The notes beneath the pieces are model-generated. The model did no database searches. It saw only the letters and a program-made list of their open reading frames with translations, and was not told the origin of the DNA. From contig JAKPCO010000077.1 of NCBI GenBank assembly GCA_029553285.1, forward strand, positions 87,659-151,658: DNA of 64,000 nucleotides, written 5' to 3'. The position numbers were made by a program, and so were the translations under genes. Below are positions 19,057 through 27,993 of this stretch, piece by piece. Positions within the stretch are counted from its first letter, which is position 1; each line of letters starts with the position of its first letter. The stretch comes from Methanobacteriota archaeon (GTDB taxonomy: Archaea > Halobacteriota > Methanosarcinia > Methanotrichales > Methanotrichaceae).

Positions 19057-20072
19057 TCCCATCCTCCGCTGCGCGTGCTTCTGAGAAGATAAGCAAAGAA
19101 CGGCGCTCCAATCAGAGTGGTGATCACGCCCACAGGAACCTCAAAGCCCATTCCAGAACGCGCAATATCATCAACAAGAACCATAAACGCTGCTCCGAAT
19201 GTTATGCAGAGCGGTATCAGATGCGTGTGGTCTGGACCGAATATCATTCGCATCATGTGCGGTATCACAAGCCCAACAAAGCCTATTATCCCGACAACTG
19301 AAACAACAGACGACGCGGCGAGAGATGCCGCCACGACAAATACGGCCTTGTAGAGTTCAGGGTTCATGCCCACAGATCTCGCTTCCTCATCTCCCAGAGC
19401 CAAGACATTGAGCCTCCACCGGAGCAAATATATCACAGCACAACCGGCCAGAGCCAGGGGGAGCGTGCTGTGGATCTTTGACCAGCTCGCGGTTGCGAGG
19501 CTCCCCATGAGCCAGTAGACTATGCTCTGTAGAGCCCTTTCATTCACAGCCATCTGGATGATTGAAAGTAGAGAGTCGAAGACCGCTGAGACGATCACAC
19601 CCGCAAGTAGCAGGGAGATCACAGGAGTACTCCCGCGGGATGTGGCTATGTAGTATGCAAACCCAACCGCCAGGAGACTGAAGAAGAGAGCTGAGAGCTG
19701 TACTGGGAACTGGGGTGCGAGAGCGATTGACAGAGCGGCTCCAAATGCTGCACCAGATGAGAGTCCCAATATGTACGGGCTGACAAGCGGGTTCCTGAAT
19801 ATGGCCTGAAACGCTGCGCCAGATACAGAAAGTGACGCTCCGGCAAGCATTCCAAGAAGAACGCGAGGGAGGCGGACCTCAAATACCACTGTTTTATACA
19901 CACTTGGATGTGATGTCTCAGCACCCATGAGGTTGAAGATCACCATCTGAATGATATCATCTGGTGAGATCGTGAATTTGCCTATGAAAAGCGAGAGAAC
20001 CATTGCGATCAGCGGAGAGATTATAAGAAAAATATAAAGATATTTTTTATAAGGCACCGGACTACCGACCAT
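19053..20072 (-). CDS. ABC transporter permease, FecCD family (system 2)
   Basis: The 339-residue permease carries LSVSGAAFQAIFRNPLVSPYILGLSSGAAFGAAL and GIIGFVGLVIPHMMRMIFGPDH, both FecCD signatures. The start shown (MVGSPVPYKK) shares its A with the stop of the binding-protein gene (TGATG) and has GGAG nine bases upstream. A frame extension of twelve codons is therefore rejected. It pairs with the downstream ATPase. Confidence 0.93.
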   Translation of the reverse strand: MVGSPVPYKKYLYIFLIISPLIAMVLSLFIGKFTISPDDIIQMVIFNLMGAETSHPSVYKTVVFEVRLPRVLLGMLAGASLSVSGAAFQAIFRNPLVSPYILGLSSGAAFGAALSIALAPQFPVQLSALFFSLLAVGFAYYIATSRGSTPVISLLLAGVIVSAVFDSLLSIIQMAVNERALQSIVYWLMGSLATASWSKIHSTLPLALAGCAVIYLLRWRLNVLALGDEEARSVGMNPELYKAVFVVAASLAASSVVSVVGIIGFVGLVIPHMMRMIFGPDHTHLIPLCITFGAAFMVLVDDIARSGMGFEVPVGVITTLIGAPFFAYLLRSTRSGGWE

Positions 20073-21109
20073 CACGCCTTCTCCATGCTCGGGTAATGCA
20101 CTCCCCACATGTCCACGTGGAAGTCATCTATGATCTTGTCCATATCTACATCCTTGAATCTATCTGGATGGAGATCCATTGCCACATGCAGCAGCGCCAG
20201 AGGCATGCGTGGAGAGAAAGCATCGAATAGATATGGATTCCTGATCTCATAGACCCGACCGTTCTTCACAGCTTTGATATCCCTCCAGCCCTTGAATTCC
20301 TCACCGGTCATGATATCCTTCGGATCGAGGTTCTCGTTATACCACATGTATATCACATCTGGATTGAGCTTTATCAGCGTCTCCAGGTTTACGACCGGAT
20401 GCTCCATCGTCATGGCGGTCTCATTCTCAGCGAACTTCATCACATTGACACCACCAGCGAGCTCGATCAGATCGTTTATACCACTGTTAACACCTGCCGT
20501 CCCCAGAACATCTGTCCACATCCAGTAAACCTTTGGCCTCTCGCTCTCCGGGATGCTACCTGTCACATTAGTTGTTATGTTCATATAATCGTGCATTATC
20601 CCCTTAACCTCTGCAGCCCGTTCCATCCTGTCAGATATAACTCCCATTGTATCGACCTGGTGGAGCACGTCTTCGATCGATCTGACGAATATCGCAAAGA
20701 CCGGAACACCAAGTGTCTCCTCGATTGCCTTGATGTTGACATCATCGGGAGTGGTGGCCCATAGAACCACAAGATCCGGATTTGCCTTGGCCAGGGATTC
20801 GAGATCTACACGATCACCTGTTATACTGACCGTGAGCTTCTTCTCGAAGTCAGGATCAATCACTGGGAATATGTCCTCAAGCAGCTTTCGCATCCATTTG
20901 TCGTCCTTCAGGGCCACGATCTTCTCAGGATCCCCCACAGCATAGTATGTCTTAAGCGCATTCTCCATCATGAAGACCACACGCTCGCTCGGGGAGTTGA
21001 TCTTCACCTCACGGCCCAGATCGTCCTTGATTGTAACCTCCGCGCAGCATGCAGCAGATACAGCCAGGACAAGGCATGCAAAAGCTGCAACCACGGATCT
21101 TTTATGCAT
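20072..21109 (-). CDS. ABC transporter substrate-binding protein, Peripla_BP_2 type (system 2)
   Basis: A 345-residue exported binding protein with signal MHKRSVVAAFACLVLAVSA, then EVTIKDDLGREVKINSPSERVVFMM, the entry strand of BtuF/FepB proteins. The ATG shown is the last of three near starts (GTG, ATG, ATG); AGGTGAT lies just before it and a TATA-like TATTTAAG is about 24 bases upstream. It heads system 2. Cargo is unknown; proximity to the chelatase genes suggests a metal or metal complex. Confidence 0.9.
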   Translation of the reverse strand: MHKRSVVAAFACLVLAVSAACCAEVTIKDDLGREVKINSPSERVVFMMENALKTYYAVGDPEKIVALKDDKWMRKLLEDIFPVIDPDFEKKLTVSITGDRVDLESLAKANPDLVVLWATTPDDVNIKAIEETLGVPVFAIFVRSIEDVLHQVDTMGVISDRMERAAEVKGIMHDYMNITTNVTGSIPESERPKVYWMWTDVLGTAGVNSGINDLIELAGGVNVMKFAENETAMTMEHPVVNLETLIKLNPDVIYMWYNENLDPKDIMTGEEFKGWRDIKAVKNGRVYEIRNPYLFDAFSPRMPLALLHVAMDLHPDRFKDVDMDKIIDDFHVDMWGVHYPSMEKA

Positions 21110-21437
21110 TTTCATCACCTATATCCTACTTAAATAGATGTTTTTCATTTTTAGTAACATTAAGTGCTATTTAATCTTTGCCAGCCTGTGGTTCTGATGC
21201 ATCAAGCATTCCACTACCGCATCTGACGAGGCTGGTATGTTCGATTCCTGTATTGGTAATGCATTTAGTTGATCGGCAGCATACTTTAGGATTACGAGGC
21301 GAAAGCTGTATTCAATATCCGTATGACTAATGCATTAAGCAGATAATTAATCTGCAATAGGAGATTGGTTTCACATCTTAATACCAAAAACCTACTTATA
21401 TGACGAGATGTGATCGAACCTCAAAGAGGTATAAAGG
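21110..21437. promoter_or_regulatory. Divergent control region between ABC system 2 and chlID
   Basis: Contains TATA-like boxes for both directions: about 21129-21136 for the importer, and TTATAT at 21396-21401 for chlID with AGAGGT at 21425-21430. Between them are a TAATGCAT copy at 21257, a palindromic TAATGCATTA at 21328-21337, and an inverted repeat GCAGAT/ATCTGC at 21339-21355. These are candidate sites for a metal-responsive regulator, unproven. Confidence 0.4.
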
Positions 21438-23453
21438 ATGCATCATCTCAAGAGGCGCACGATTCCGTTCACATCGATCGTTGGCCAGGACATGATGAAG
21501 CTGGCCCTCGTGCTCAACGCCATCAACCCGAGAATAGGCGGTGTTCTAATACGTGGAGACAAGGGCACCGCGAAATCGACAGCAGTTCGGGCCCTAGCAG
21601 ATCTTCTCGATGAGATACCGGTCGTTGACGGCTGCCCGTTCAACTGCAACCCCTTCAGCGAGGATGAGATGTGTGATATCTGCTATCAGAAGAGCCAGAA
21701 TGGCGATCTGCGGGTTCTCATGAGAAGAATGCCTGTGGTGGACCTGCCGCTTGGAGCAACAGAGGACAGGGTCGTCGGCTCTCTGGATGTGGAGCGCGCG
21801 ATAAAGGAGGGGATAAAGGCGCTGGAGCCGGGGATACTTGCTGCAGCAAACCGGGGTATTCTATACATAGATGAGGTGAACCTCCTGGACGACCATGTAG
21901 CCGATGTTCTTCTGGATGCAGCGGCAATGGGGGTGAACATCGTCGAGAGGGAGGGGGTGTCGGTTGCGCACCCCTCGAGATTCATGCTCGTCGGAACGAT
22001 GAACCCGGAGGAGGGAGAGCTCCGCCCGCAGCTTCTCGACCGCTTCGGCCTCCAGGTGAATGTCGAGGTTCTCTCGGATGTCGATCTCAGAGTTGAGATC
22101 GCAAAGAGGGCGGAACGGTTTGAATCCAATCCTGAGGAGTTCATCTCGGAGTGGAGCGAGGAGCAGAACCTCCTGCGTGAGAGGATCCGGCGGGCGAAGC
22201 AGATGCTTCCAGAGGTCGTGATGGAAGACTCCCTCATGAGGCTCGTAGCACAGACATGCATCGAGATGGGGGTCAGAACTCACAGGGCTGAGATAGTCAC
22301 TGCCAGAACCGCCAGGACAATAGCTGCTTTTGAGGGGAGGAGCGATGTCACGGAGGAGGATGTCAGAAAAGCAATGATCCTGGCGCTGCCTCACAGGATG
22401 AGGAGCAGGCCCTTCGAGCCGCCATCGATGGCCAGGGAGAAGCTCGAGCAGGCGATCTCGAAACACCAGGAGCAGAAACATCAGCAGACGCATCAGCATG
22501 AACACCACCACGAGCATCACGATACATCACAGGAGGAAAGCTCTGAGCCCCCCAGCGAGCAGAGCGAATCCAAGCCTGAGGAGAGGGTATTCGAGATAGG
22601 CTCCCCGATAGATGTGAGAGAGCTCAGGAACAGCCTGAGGCGCGACAGGGTTCTTAGAAGGATGCCCAGGGGAAGAAGGGTGAGCAGCCTGAGCATGCGC
22701 AGATCCGGCAGATACCTGAGATCAAAGCTGCCCGTGGACGGGAGGGACATCGCATTCGATGCGACGATCAGGGCGGCTGCCCCCTACCAGCACCTGCGCG
22801 AGAGAAGGTTCGCTGTGAGCATCCTACCTCAGGACATAAGGGAGAAGGAGCGCGTCAGGAAAACATCTGCCACAGTGCTCTTTGTCGTAGATGCGAGCGG
22901 CTCAATGGGCGCGATGCGCCGGATGGAGAGCGCGAAGGGCGCTGTCCTCTCGCTGCTCATGGACTCGTACCAGAAGAGGGACAGGATAGGAATGGTAGCG
23001 TTCAGGGGGAAGGATGCAGATCTTCTCCTCCCGCCGTGTTCCAGCGTCGATCTCGCGCTGAAACGGCTCTCAGAGCTTCCTACCGGCGGCAGAACTCCGC
23101 TCTCTGCAGGACTCTCAAAGGCCCTCACGGTCATACAGGGTGAGCTGAGGAAGAACAGGGAGGTCAGGCCGATGATGGTGCTCATATCCGACGGCAGGGC
23201 GAACGTCTCGATCTCAGGAGACCCGAAGAGGGAGATCGTTCAGCTCGCTGAGGAGGCGAAGAGGCTCGGGGTCCATACAGTGGTCATAGACACAGAGGTC
23301 GTGGGATCATCCTTCATGGAGATGAGGCTTGGATTCTGCAGAGACCTCGCAGAGGCGGCCGGCGGCAGATACTATCCCATCACAGAGATCACGCCCGAAT
23401 CCCTCAGCAGGATAGTGGAGCAGGAGCACATGGGTCTGTTCCAGGGAAGCTGA
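21438..23453 (+). CDS. Fused ChlI-ChlD AAA+/VWA metal chelatase ATPase
   Basis: The 671-residue protein joins an AAA+ ATPase to a von Willebrand A domain. Walker [10 protein letters not shown] is at residues 40-48, Walker [14 protein letters not shown] near 140, and the MIDAS DASGSMG near 485. Four cysteines (66, 70, 79, 82) sit between the Walker motifs. A linker at about 341-361 has nine histidines within 21 residues, followed by an acidic Ser/Glu/Pro stretch. ChlI/ChlD drives metal insertion by ChlH/CobN, so it probably works with the CobN encoded nearby. An AGAGGT site precedes the start. Cobalt or nickel are both plausible metals. Confidence 0.9.
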   Translation: MHHLKRRTIPFTSIVGQDMMKLALVLNAINPRIGGVLIRGDKGTAKSTAVRALADLLDEIPVVDGCPFNCNPFSEDEMCDICYQKSQNGDLRVLMRRMPVVDLPLGATEDRVVGSLDVERAIKEGIKALEPGILAAANRGILYIDEVNLLDDHVADVLLDAAAMGVNIVEREGVSVAHPSRFMLVGTMNPEEGELRPQLLDRFGLQVNVEVLSDVDLRVEIAKRAERFESNPEEFISEWSEEQNLLRERIRRAKQMLPEVVMEDSLMRLVAQTCIEMGVRTHRAEIVTARTARTIAAFEGRSDVTEEDVRKAMILALPHRMRSRPFEPPSMAREKLEQAISKHQEQKHQQTHQHEHHHEHHDTSQEESSEPPSEQSESKPEERVFEIGSPIDVRELRNSLRRDRVLRRMPRGRRVSSLSMRRSGRYLRSKLPVDGRDIAFDATIRAAAPYQHLRERRFAVSILPQDIREKERVRKTSATVLFVVDASGSMGAMRRMESAKGAVLSLLMDSYQKRDRIGMVAFRGKDADLLLPPCSSVDLALKRLSELPTGGRTPLSAGLSKALTVIQGELRKNREVRPMMVLISDGRANVSISGDPKREIVQLAEEAKRLGVHTVVIDTEVVGSSFMEMRLGFCRDLAEAAGGRYYPITEITPESLSRIVEQEHMGLFQGS

Positions 23454-23487
23454 GAAGCCTTTTATCTCTGCAGCAAGATCTCCACAC

Positions 23488-24477
23488 ATGCCATCCCTCT
23501 CGGGAGATGTTGGCGGCCTGAGGCTTGAGAATCCTCTGATACTGGCGGCCGGCATTCTTGGAACTACAGGCGCATCAATGCGCAGGGTCGCGCTCGCAGG
23601 CGCAGGGGCTGTGGTGACAAAATCCATCGGAGTGGAGCCCAGGGACGGCCATCCCGGGCCGACGGTTGTCAGGCTGGGCGTCGGTCTCATAAACGCCATG
23701 GGTCTCCCCAATCCGTCGTACAGGGTATTTCAGGAGGAGATAGATGTCGCAAGAGAGGGCGGGGTGCCTGTGGTGGCGAGCATCTTCGGCTCATCCCCGG
23801 AGGAGTTCGCAGAGATCGCCTCTGCTCTGGATGCAGATGGCTTCGAGCTTAACCTCTCGTGCCCGCATGCAGAGGGCTACGGGATGGAGATCGGCTGCGA
23901 TCCCGCGAACGTCGAGGAGATCACGAGGGCTGTGAGGAGGGCTGTGAGCGTCCCAGTCTGGGTCAAGCTCACCCCAAATGTGACAGATATAAGAGTCCTG
24001 GGGATCGCGGCGCAGCGCGGTGGCGCGGACGCGGTCGTCGCCATAAACACACTGAAGGCGATGGCGATAGATGTCGAGTCAGGGTACCCCATACTCGGCA
24101 ACGTGATCGGCGGCCTCTCGGGTCCTGCGATCAAACCTGTTGCCCTTAGATGCGTCTACGAGCTATCCGGCGCTCTGGAGATACCTGTCATCGGAGTCGG
24201 CGGCGTCTCATGCTGGCAGGATGCTGTTGAGATGATCATGGCCGGCGCCGCTGGCGTCCAGATCGGAACAGCGCTCATGGGCGGGCTTGAGGTAATAGGG
24301 GAGATCACGAATGGGATCTCCAGGTTTCTCGATAGAAAGGGCTGGAGCCTGGATGATATACGCGGAATCGCACGGAGGCGTGGATCGAGTGCATCCTCGA
24401 AGGAATATCCCCTCTCAGCATCTTCAACTACGTCGAAGAGTTTCGACGAAGGCGAAACGCACAAGGAGGTCCTATGA
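23488..24477 (+). CDS. pyrD: Dihydroorotate dehydrogenase catalytic subunit, class 1B
   Basis: PyrD oxidises dihydroorotate to orotate with FMN, passing electrons through PyrK to NAD+. The protein shows PLILAAGILGTTG, NLSCPH with the catalytic cysteine, VWVKLTPNV, GGADAVVAINT and GVGGVSCWQDAVEMIMAGAAGVQIGTAL. At 329 residues it is longer than usual; the last 29 residues (after IARRR) are low-complexity and encoded partly by a dispersed repeat. A TTTTAT box centred 26 bases before the ATG suggests a leaderless message. It overlaps pyrK by four bases. Confidence 0.95.
   Translation: MPSLSGDVGGLRLENPLILAAGILGTTGASMRRVALAGAGAVVTKSIGVEPRDGHPGPTVVRLGVGLINAMGLPNPSYRVFQEEIDVAREGGVPVVASIFGSSPEEFAEIASALDADGFELNLSCPHAEGYGMEIGCDPANVEEITRAVRRAVSVPVWVKLTPNVTDIRVLGIAAQRGGADAVVAINTLKAMAIDVESGYPILGNVIGGLSGPAIKPVALRCVYELSGALEIPVIGVGGVSCWQDAVEMIMAGAAGVQIGTALMGGLEVIGEITNGISRFLDRKGWSLDDIRGIARRRGSSASSKEYPLSASSTTSKSFDEGETHKEVL
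24425..24472 (+). repeat. Dispersed repeat, IS200/IS605-like end fragment inside the pyrD 3' end
   Basis: From CAACTA through GTCGAAGAGTTTCGAC to GGAGGTC it matches 43425-43491 almost base for base, apart from a missing hairpin segment. It encodes the last residues of PyrD, and its GGAGGT end forms the pyrK ribosome-binding site. Confidence 0.6.
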
Positions 24478-25247
24478 GGTTCAGGCCGGCGAATCTTGTT
24501 ATAAAAGATGTGGTGCGTGAGACAGCATATGTCAGCACGATACGCTTCGACAGATCGCTCGACCCCACCCCGGGGCAGTACATCATGGTGTGGGTGAGGG
24601 GGGTGGACGAGATACCTATGAGCTTCTCCGCCCCGGACTCGATCACAGTCCACGCGGTTGGCGATGCGACAAGAGCTCTCTGCGCCCTCAGGCCAGGAGA
24701 GAGCGTGGGCATCAGGGGGCCGTTCGGGAATGGTTTTAGGCTCACCGGCGAGAGGATCCTGCTCATCGGCGGGGGTGTTGGAGTGGCTCCGCTCGCTTTT
24801 CTCGGGGAGGATGTGAAGACAAGAGGAATTGAGGTGACCTCCCTGATAGGGTTCAGATGCAGGGAAGACATCATATTCCTGGACAGGTTCAGGCGGCTTG
24901 GAGATGTGATACTCACCACAGATGATGGTAGCGCTGGAATCGAGGGGAGGGCCTCAGCAGGGCTGAGCGAGATCGATCTCAATGATTACGATCAGATATA
25001 CATGTGCGGCCCTGAGATGATGATGATAGATATAATTAAAAGATGCAGAGAGCACGCATCTAGGATCCAGGCGAGCATCAACCGGTACTTCAAATGCGCC
25101 GTGGGGATCTGTGGATCGTGCTGCCTCGATCCTGAGGGCATAAGGGTGTGCGTGGAGGGGCCGGTGATCACCGGAGACAGGCTTCTGGAGAGCGAGTTCG
25201 GGAGGTACAGGCGCGGCCCATCCGGGATGAGGGAGAGCTGCTACTAG
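24474..25247 (+). CDS. pyrK: Dihydroorotate dehydrogenase electron transfer subunit
   Basis: PyrK carries FAD and a 2Fe-2S cluster and links PyrD to NAD+. The 257-residue protein has the FAD-binding PGQYIMVWV and PMSFSA segments, the nucleotide-binding LLIGGGVGVAPLAFL, and a cluster motif CAVGICGSCC with a later Cys (RVC) near residues 208-228. It overlaps pyrD as ATGA. The AAGGAGGT site just upstream falls within a dispersed repeat that ends in pyrD. Confidence 0.94.
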   Translation: MRFRPANLVIKDVVRETAYVSTIRFDRSLDPTPGQYIMVWVRGVDEIPMSFSAPDSITVHAVGDATRALCALRPGESVGIRGPFGNGFRLTGERILLIGGGVGVAPLAFLGEDVKTRGIEVTSLIGFRCREDIIFLDRFRRLGDVILTTDDGSAGIEGRASAGLSEIDLNDYDQIYMCGPEMMMIDIIKRCREHASRIQASINRYFKCAVGICGSCCLDPEGIRVCVEGPVITGDRLLESEFGRYRRGPSGMRESCY

Positions 25248-25257
25248 AGGTTTTGCC

Positions 25258-25995
25258 ATGATTGCGCGCTTCATATACGGGGATCGTGTGTTTAATGGAA
25301 ATGTTGAGGGTGATCGTATTTCTTCGAACGGTGTTTCATACGAGCTGAGGGCTGTCAGGCTCCTCCCTCCCTCAGTCCCCACAAAGGTTGTCTGCGTGGG
25401 TCTGAATTACCTTGAGCACGCGCGGGAGCTCAGGATGGAGATTCCAGAGGAGCCGATCATCTTTTTAAAGCCGCCATCTGCTGTTGTGGGCCACGACGAT
25501 GAGATAATCCTGCCGGAGATGAGCAAACGCGTCGACTACGAGGGCGAGCTTGCTGTTGTCATCTCAAAGAGATGCAGGGGGATATCCGCGGATGAGGCTG
25601 ACGATTACATTCTCGGATACACATGCTTCAACGATGTCACAGCCCGCGACCTCCAGCAGAAGGACGGTCAGTGGACCAGGTCGAAGAGCTTCGATACATT
25701 CGCTCCCTTTGGGCCATGGGTGGCTCAGATGAGCGTTGAGGATGCAGAGGACCTAAACATATCCACCAGGGTCAACGGGGAGACGAGACAGAGATCGAAG
25801 ACCTCAGACCTGATATTCGGGATCGCGGAGCTCCTGGAGTTCGTGAGCTCGATAATGACGCTGGAGCCAGGAGATGTCATAGCAACAGGCACGCCTCCGG
25901 GGGTTGGAAGGCTCGAGAGTGGCGACATCGTTGAGGTCGAGATAGAGGGGATAGGCGTGCTCAGGAACCGGGCTGTGTCATCCACACCGGCATGA
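25258..25995 (+). CDS. Fumarylacetoacetate hydrolase family protein
   Basis: The 245-residue protein is of the FAH/acylpyruvase type: KVVCVGLNYLEHARE, IFLKPPSAVVGHDDEI, the metal-binding DYEGELAVVI, and GYTCFNDVTARDLQ. These enzymes hydrolyse or decarboxylate 2-keto acids through a divalent metal. In methanogens the substrate is not known to me. It follows pyrK after ten bases, with GAGGTTTT before the ATG, and is probably in the same operon. Confidence 0.88.
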   Translation: MIARFIYGDRVFNGNVEGDRISSNGVSYELRAVRLLPPSVPTKVVCVGLNYLEHARELRMEIPEEPIIFLKPPSAVVGHDDEIILPEMSKRVDYEGELAVVISKRCRGISADEADDYILGYTCFNDVTARDLQQKDGQWTRSKSFDTFAPFGPWVAQMSVEDAEDLNISTRVNGETRQRSKTSDLIFGIAELLEFVSSIMTLEPGDVIATGTPPGVGRLESGDIVEVEIEGIGVLRNRAVSSTPA

Positions 25996-26121
25996 GACTC
26001 CGCGATCGCGCCTGCGTGACGACGTAACTCCTCAACCAGCGATGCTCAGAGCAGTGCCTTTGCGGTTGTTCTCTGAGCTGCCTGGGTAAATCTTTTATGA
26101 TATAACGCGGAGTAACTGCCA

Positions 26122-27066
26122 ATGCGCCTGTTCATATCAGTTCTCATCATGCTGCTCCTCCCAGGGCTCTTCGGTGCCCTGGCTGGCACAGAGGATGGCT
26201 CGTTCTGCCCGACATGCCCTGACTGGACAAACCTGGATGGATGGTACAGGCAGAAGGAGGCGTACTCGCAATCGCAGCTTCCGCCTGCGCTCAGGCAGAC
26301 CGCAGAGGAGAGGACGCTTGAGGTCAAGAGCGTGGAGAAGAGCTACGAGGTGCGGGAGATCATGGCAGATGTCGAGGATCTCACAGGATCTGTGCTCATC
26401 GATTCCCGCTCGCCTGAGGAGTATGCAGGGGGGCATATCCCCGGGGCCAGGAACATATGGTGGAGATCTGTGAGATCCGGGGAGAGCATAAATGCATCCG
26501 CGCTCGTCGAGGCCTTGAGGGGGAACGGCGTGAACACCACGGACAGAATCGTTGTGTACGGAGAGGAGAGCGATGCATCATACCTCTTCTGGTCCCTGGA
26601 GTACATCGGCCACAGGAACATCAGCCTCCTGGATGGCGGGGTCGACGCATGGTTGAGAACAGGCAAAGTGCTGGTGCGGAACTCACCCTCAATGCCTAAA
26701 TCCGACTACAGCGGGAATATCAATGAGGATCTCCTCGTAAAGCCAGAGGATCTCGAGGATGTGATCGATGGAGCTCAGATCATAGACACGCGGGAGAGCT
26801 TCGCAGACTTCGGCAGATCCAGGATTCGGGGAGCGATACAGATACCGGTCTCGACAGTGATCGCAAACGGGACCGTCAGGGACGCGGCATCACTGGAATC
26901 GATATTCTCAGGCCGTGGGCTTGACAGAGGAAGACTGCAGATCGTGTACGGGGACCTCCCGGATGCGAGCATCATGTACTACTGCCTGCGGCTGATGGGC
27001 TACAGGGCCGCGCTTCTGGACGGCGACTGGAAGAAGGCCGGCGCGGTCGTGGGCAACATCAGATGA
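26122..27066 (+). CDS. Exported protein with two rhodanese-like domains lacking active-site cysteine
   Basis: Signal peptide MRLFISVLIMLLLPGLFGALA, then a short CPTC motif near residues 31-34. Two rhodanese-like domains follow (about 85-190 and 210-314), each with the landmark strand (LIDSRSPEEYAGGHIPGA, IIDTRESFADFGRSRIRGA). At the place of the catalytic Cys loop they have VYGEESDAS and VYGDLPDAS, with no cysteine. It is therefore probably not a sulfurtransferase and may bind a partner or ligand outside the cell. A TTTTATGATATAAC stretch upstream could be the promoter. Its direction matches the pyr genes but the gap is 126 bases. Confidence 0.8.
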   Translation: MRLFISVLIMLLLPGLFGALAGTEDGSFCPTCPDWTNLDGWYRQKEAYSQSQLPPALRQTAEERTLEVKSVEKSYEVREIMADVEDLTGSVLIDSRSPEEYAGGHIPGARNIWWRSVRSGESINASALVEALRGNGVNTTDRIVVYGEESDASYLFWSLEYIGHRNISLLDGGVDAWLRTGKVLVRNSPSMPKSDYSGNINEDLLVKPEDLEDVIDGAQIIDTRESFADFGRSRIRGAIQIPVSTVIANGTVRDAASLESIFSGRGLDRGRLQIVYGDLPDASIMYYCLRLMGYRAALLDGDWKKAGAVVGNIR

Positions 27067-27095
27067 ATGCTTCTTTCCGGGCGGTCGGCCGCATG

Positions 27096-27935
27096 CTACT
27101 GCAGCGTCTGGAGCATCTCGTCGGAGATAACGCCCCTGCACACGGTCACAGCCGGCCCCTCCATGAAGGCTTTCTCTCCCACAAAAGAGATGCGCAGGGG
27201 CCCTCCTCTGGTCCTGACCTCGACCGAGTCGCCCACAAGGCCGAGCCTGCGGGCGACTGCAGCTGCTGCCACAGAGCCCGTGCCGCAGGATAGCGTCTCG
27301 GCCTCGACCCCGCGCTCGAACGTCCTGACCTCCAGATGGTTCCCGAGCCTGACGAAGTTCACATTCGCCCCATCAGGGAAGCATGGGCTGTGTCTGATAT
27401 TCGGGGCGATCTGCTCCACAGGAAGATCGAGATCATCGACGAATATCACAGCGTGCGGGACGCCTGTGTTCACCGCAGATACCTCGAAGCCGTGGATCGG
27501 CACCCTAATAAACAGCCCCTCGCCCTCAGCTGGAATCTCAGAGCGCTCAAATCTGGGGATGCCCATCTCAACCCTCGCCCAGAATCTGTTGCAATCCTTT
27601 CTGACCTGGATGGGTATCACCCCAGCCAGCGTCTCAACAGAGAAGCTCTCCCCCACATAACCGCTCTCCCACGCGTGCTTTGCAAGGCAGCGTATTCCAT
27701 TCCCACACATCTCAGCCTCAGACCCATCCGGCTGGAAGAGGCGCATGCCGATATCTGCTTTTTCTGAGGGCACCAGAAAGAGAACACCATCGCCGCCAAT
27801 GCCGAAGTTGCGGTGGCACAGAACCCTGGATGCCTCGCTTTTCTCATCCTCTGGCATCCTCTCCCCTTTCAGCTCATCTATGAGTATGAAATCATTCCCA
27901 TTCCCATGAAGCTTCACGAACTCCAGCTGGTTCAT
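27096..27935 (-). CDS. dapF: Diaminopimelate epimerase
   Basis: DapF interconverts LL- and meso-diaminopimelate for lysine synthesis. The 279-residue protein has the two catalytic cysteines in [10 protein letters not shown] and [11 protein letters not shown], and begins [15 protein letters not shown]. The frame extends far upstream through the neighbouring gene on the other strand, but family length fixes this ATG. A TATA-like ATATAAA centred 25 bases upstream suggests a leaderless mRNA from the divergent region shared with hps. Confidence 0.95.
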   Translation of the reverse strand: MNQLEFVKLHGNGNDFILIDELKGERMPEDEKSEASRVLCHRNFGIGGDGVLFLVPSEKADIGMRLFQPDGSEAEMCGNGIRCLAKHAWESGYVGESFSVETLAGVIPIQVRKDCNRFWARVEMGIPRFERSEIPAEGEGLFIRVPIHGFEVSAVNTGVPHAVIFVDDLDLPVEQIAPNIRHSPCFPDGANVNFVRLGNHLEVRTFERGVEAETLSCGTGSVAAAAVARRLGLVGDSVEVRTRGGPLRISFVGEKAFMEGPAVTVCRGVISDEMLQTLQ

Positions 27936-27993
27936 GTCTTCTCCATGGGACCTCCCTTTATATCCCTCTTCCCAGAATGGTATCAGGGTGGTG
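27936..27993. promoter_or_regulatory. Divergent promoter for dapF and hps-rraA
   Basis: Only 58 bases separate the two starts. TTTATAT at 27957-27963 reads as a TATA box on both strands, 25 bases from the dapF ATG and about 34 from the hps ATG, where GGGTGGTG serves as ribosome site. Confidence 0.5.

Noticed and set aside
21183..21262. tRNA-like stretch with TGTTCGATTCC
   Set aside because: A T-loop-like string is present, but acceptor and anticodon arms do not pair.
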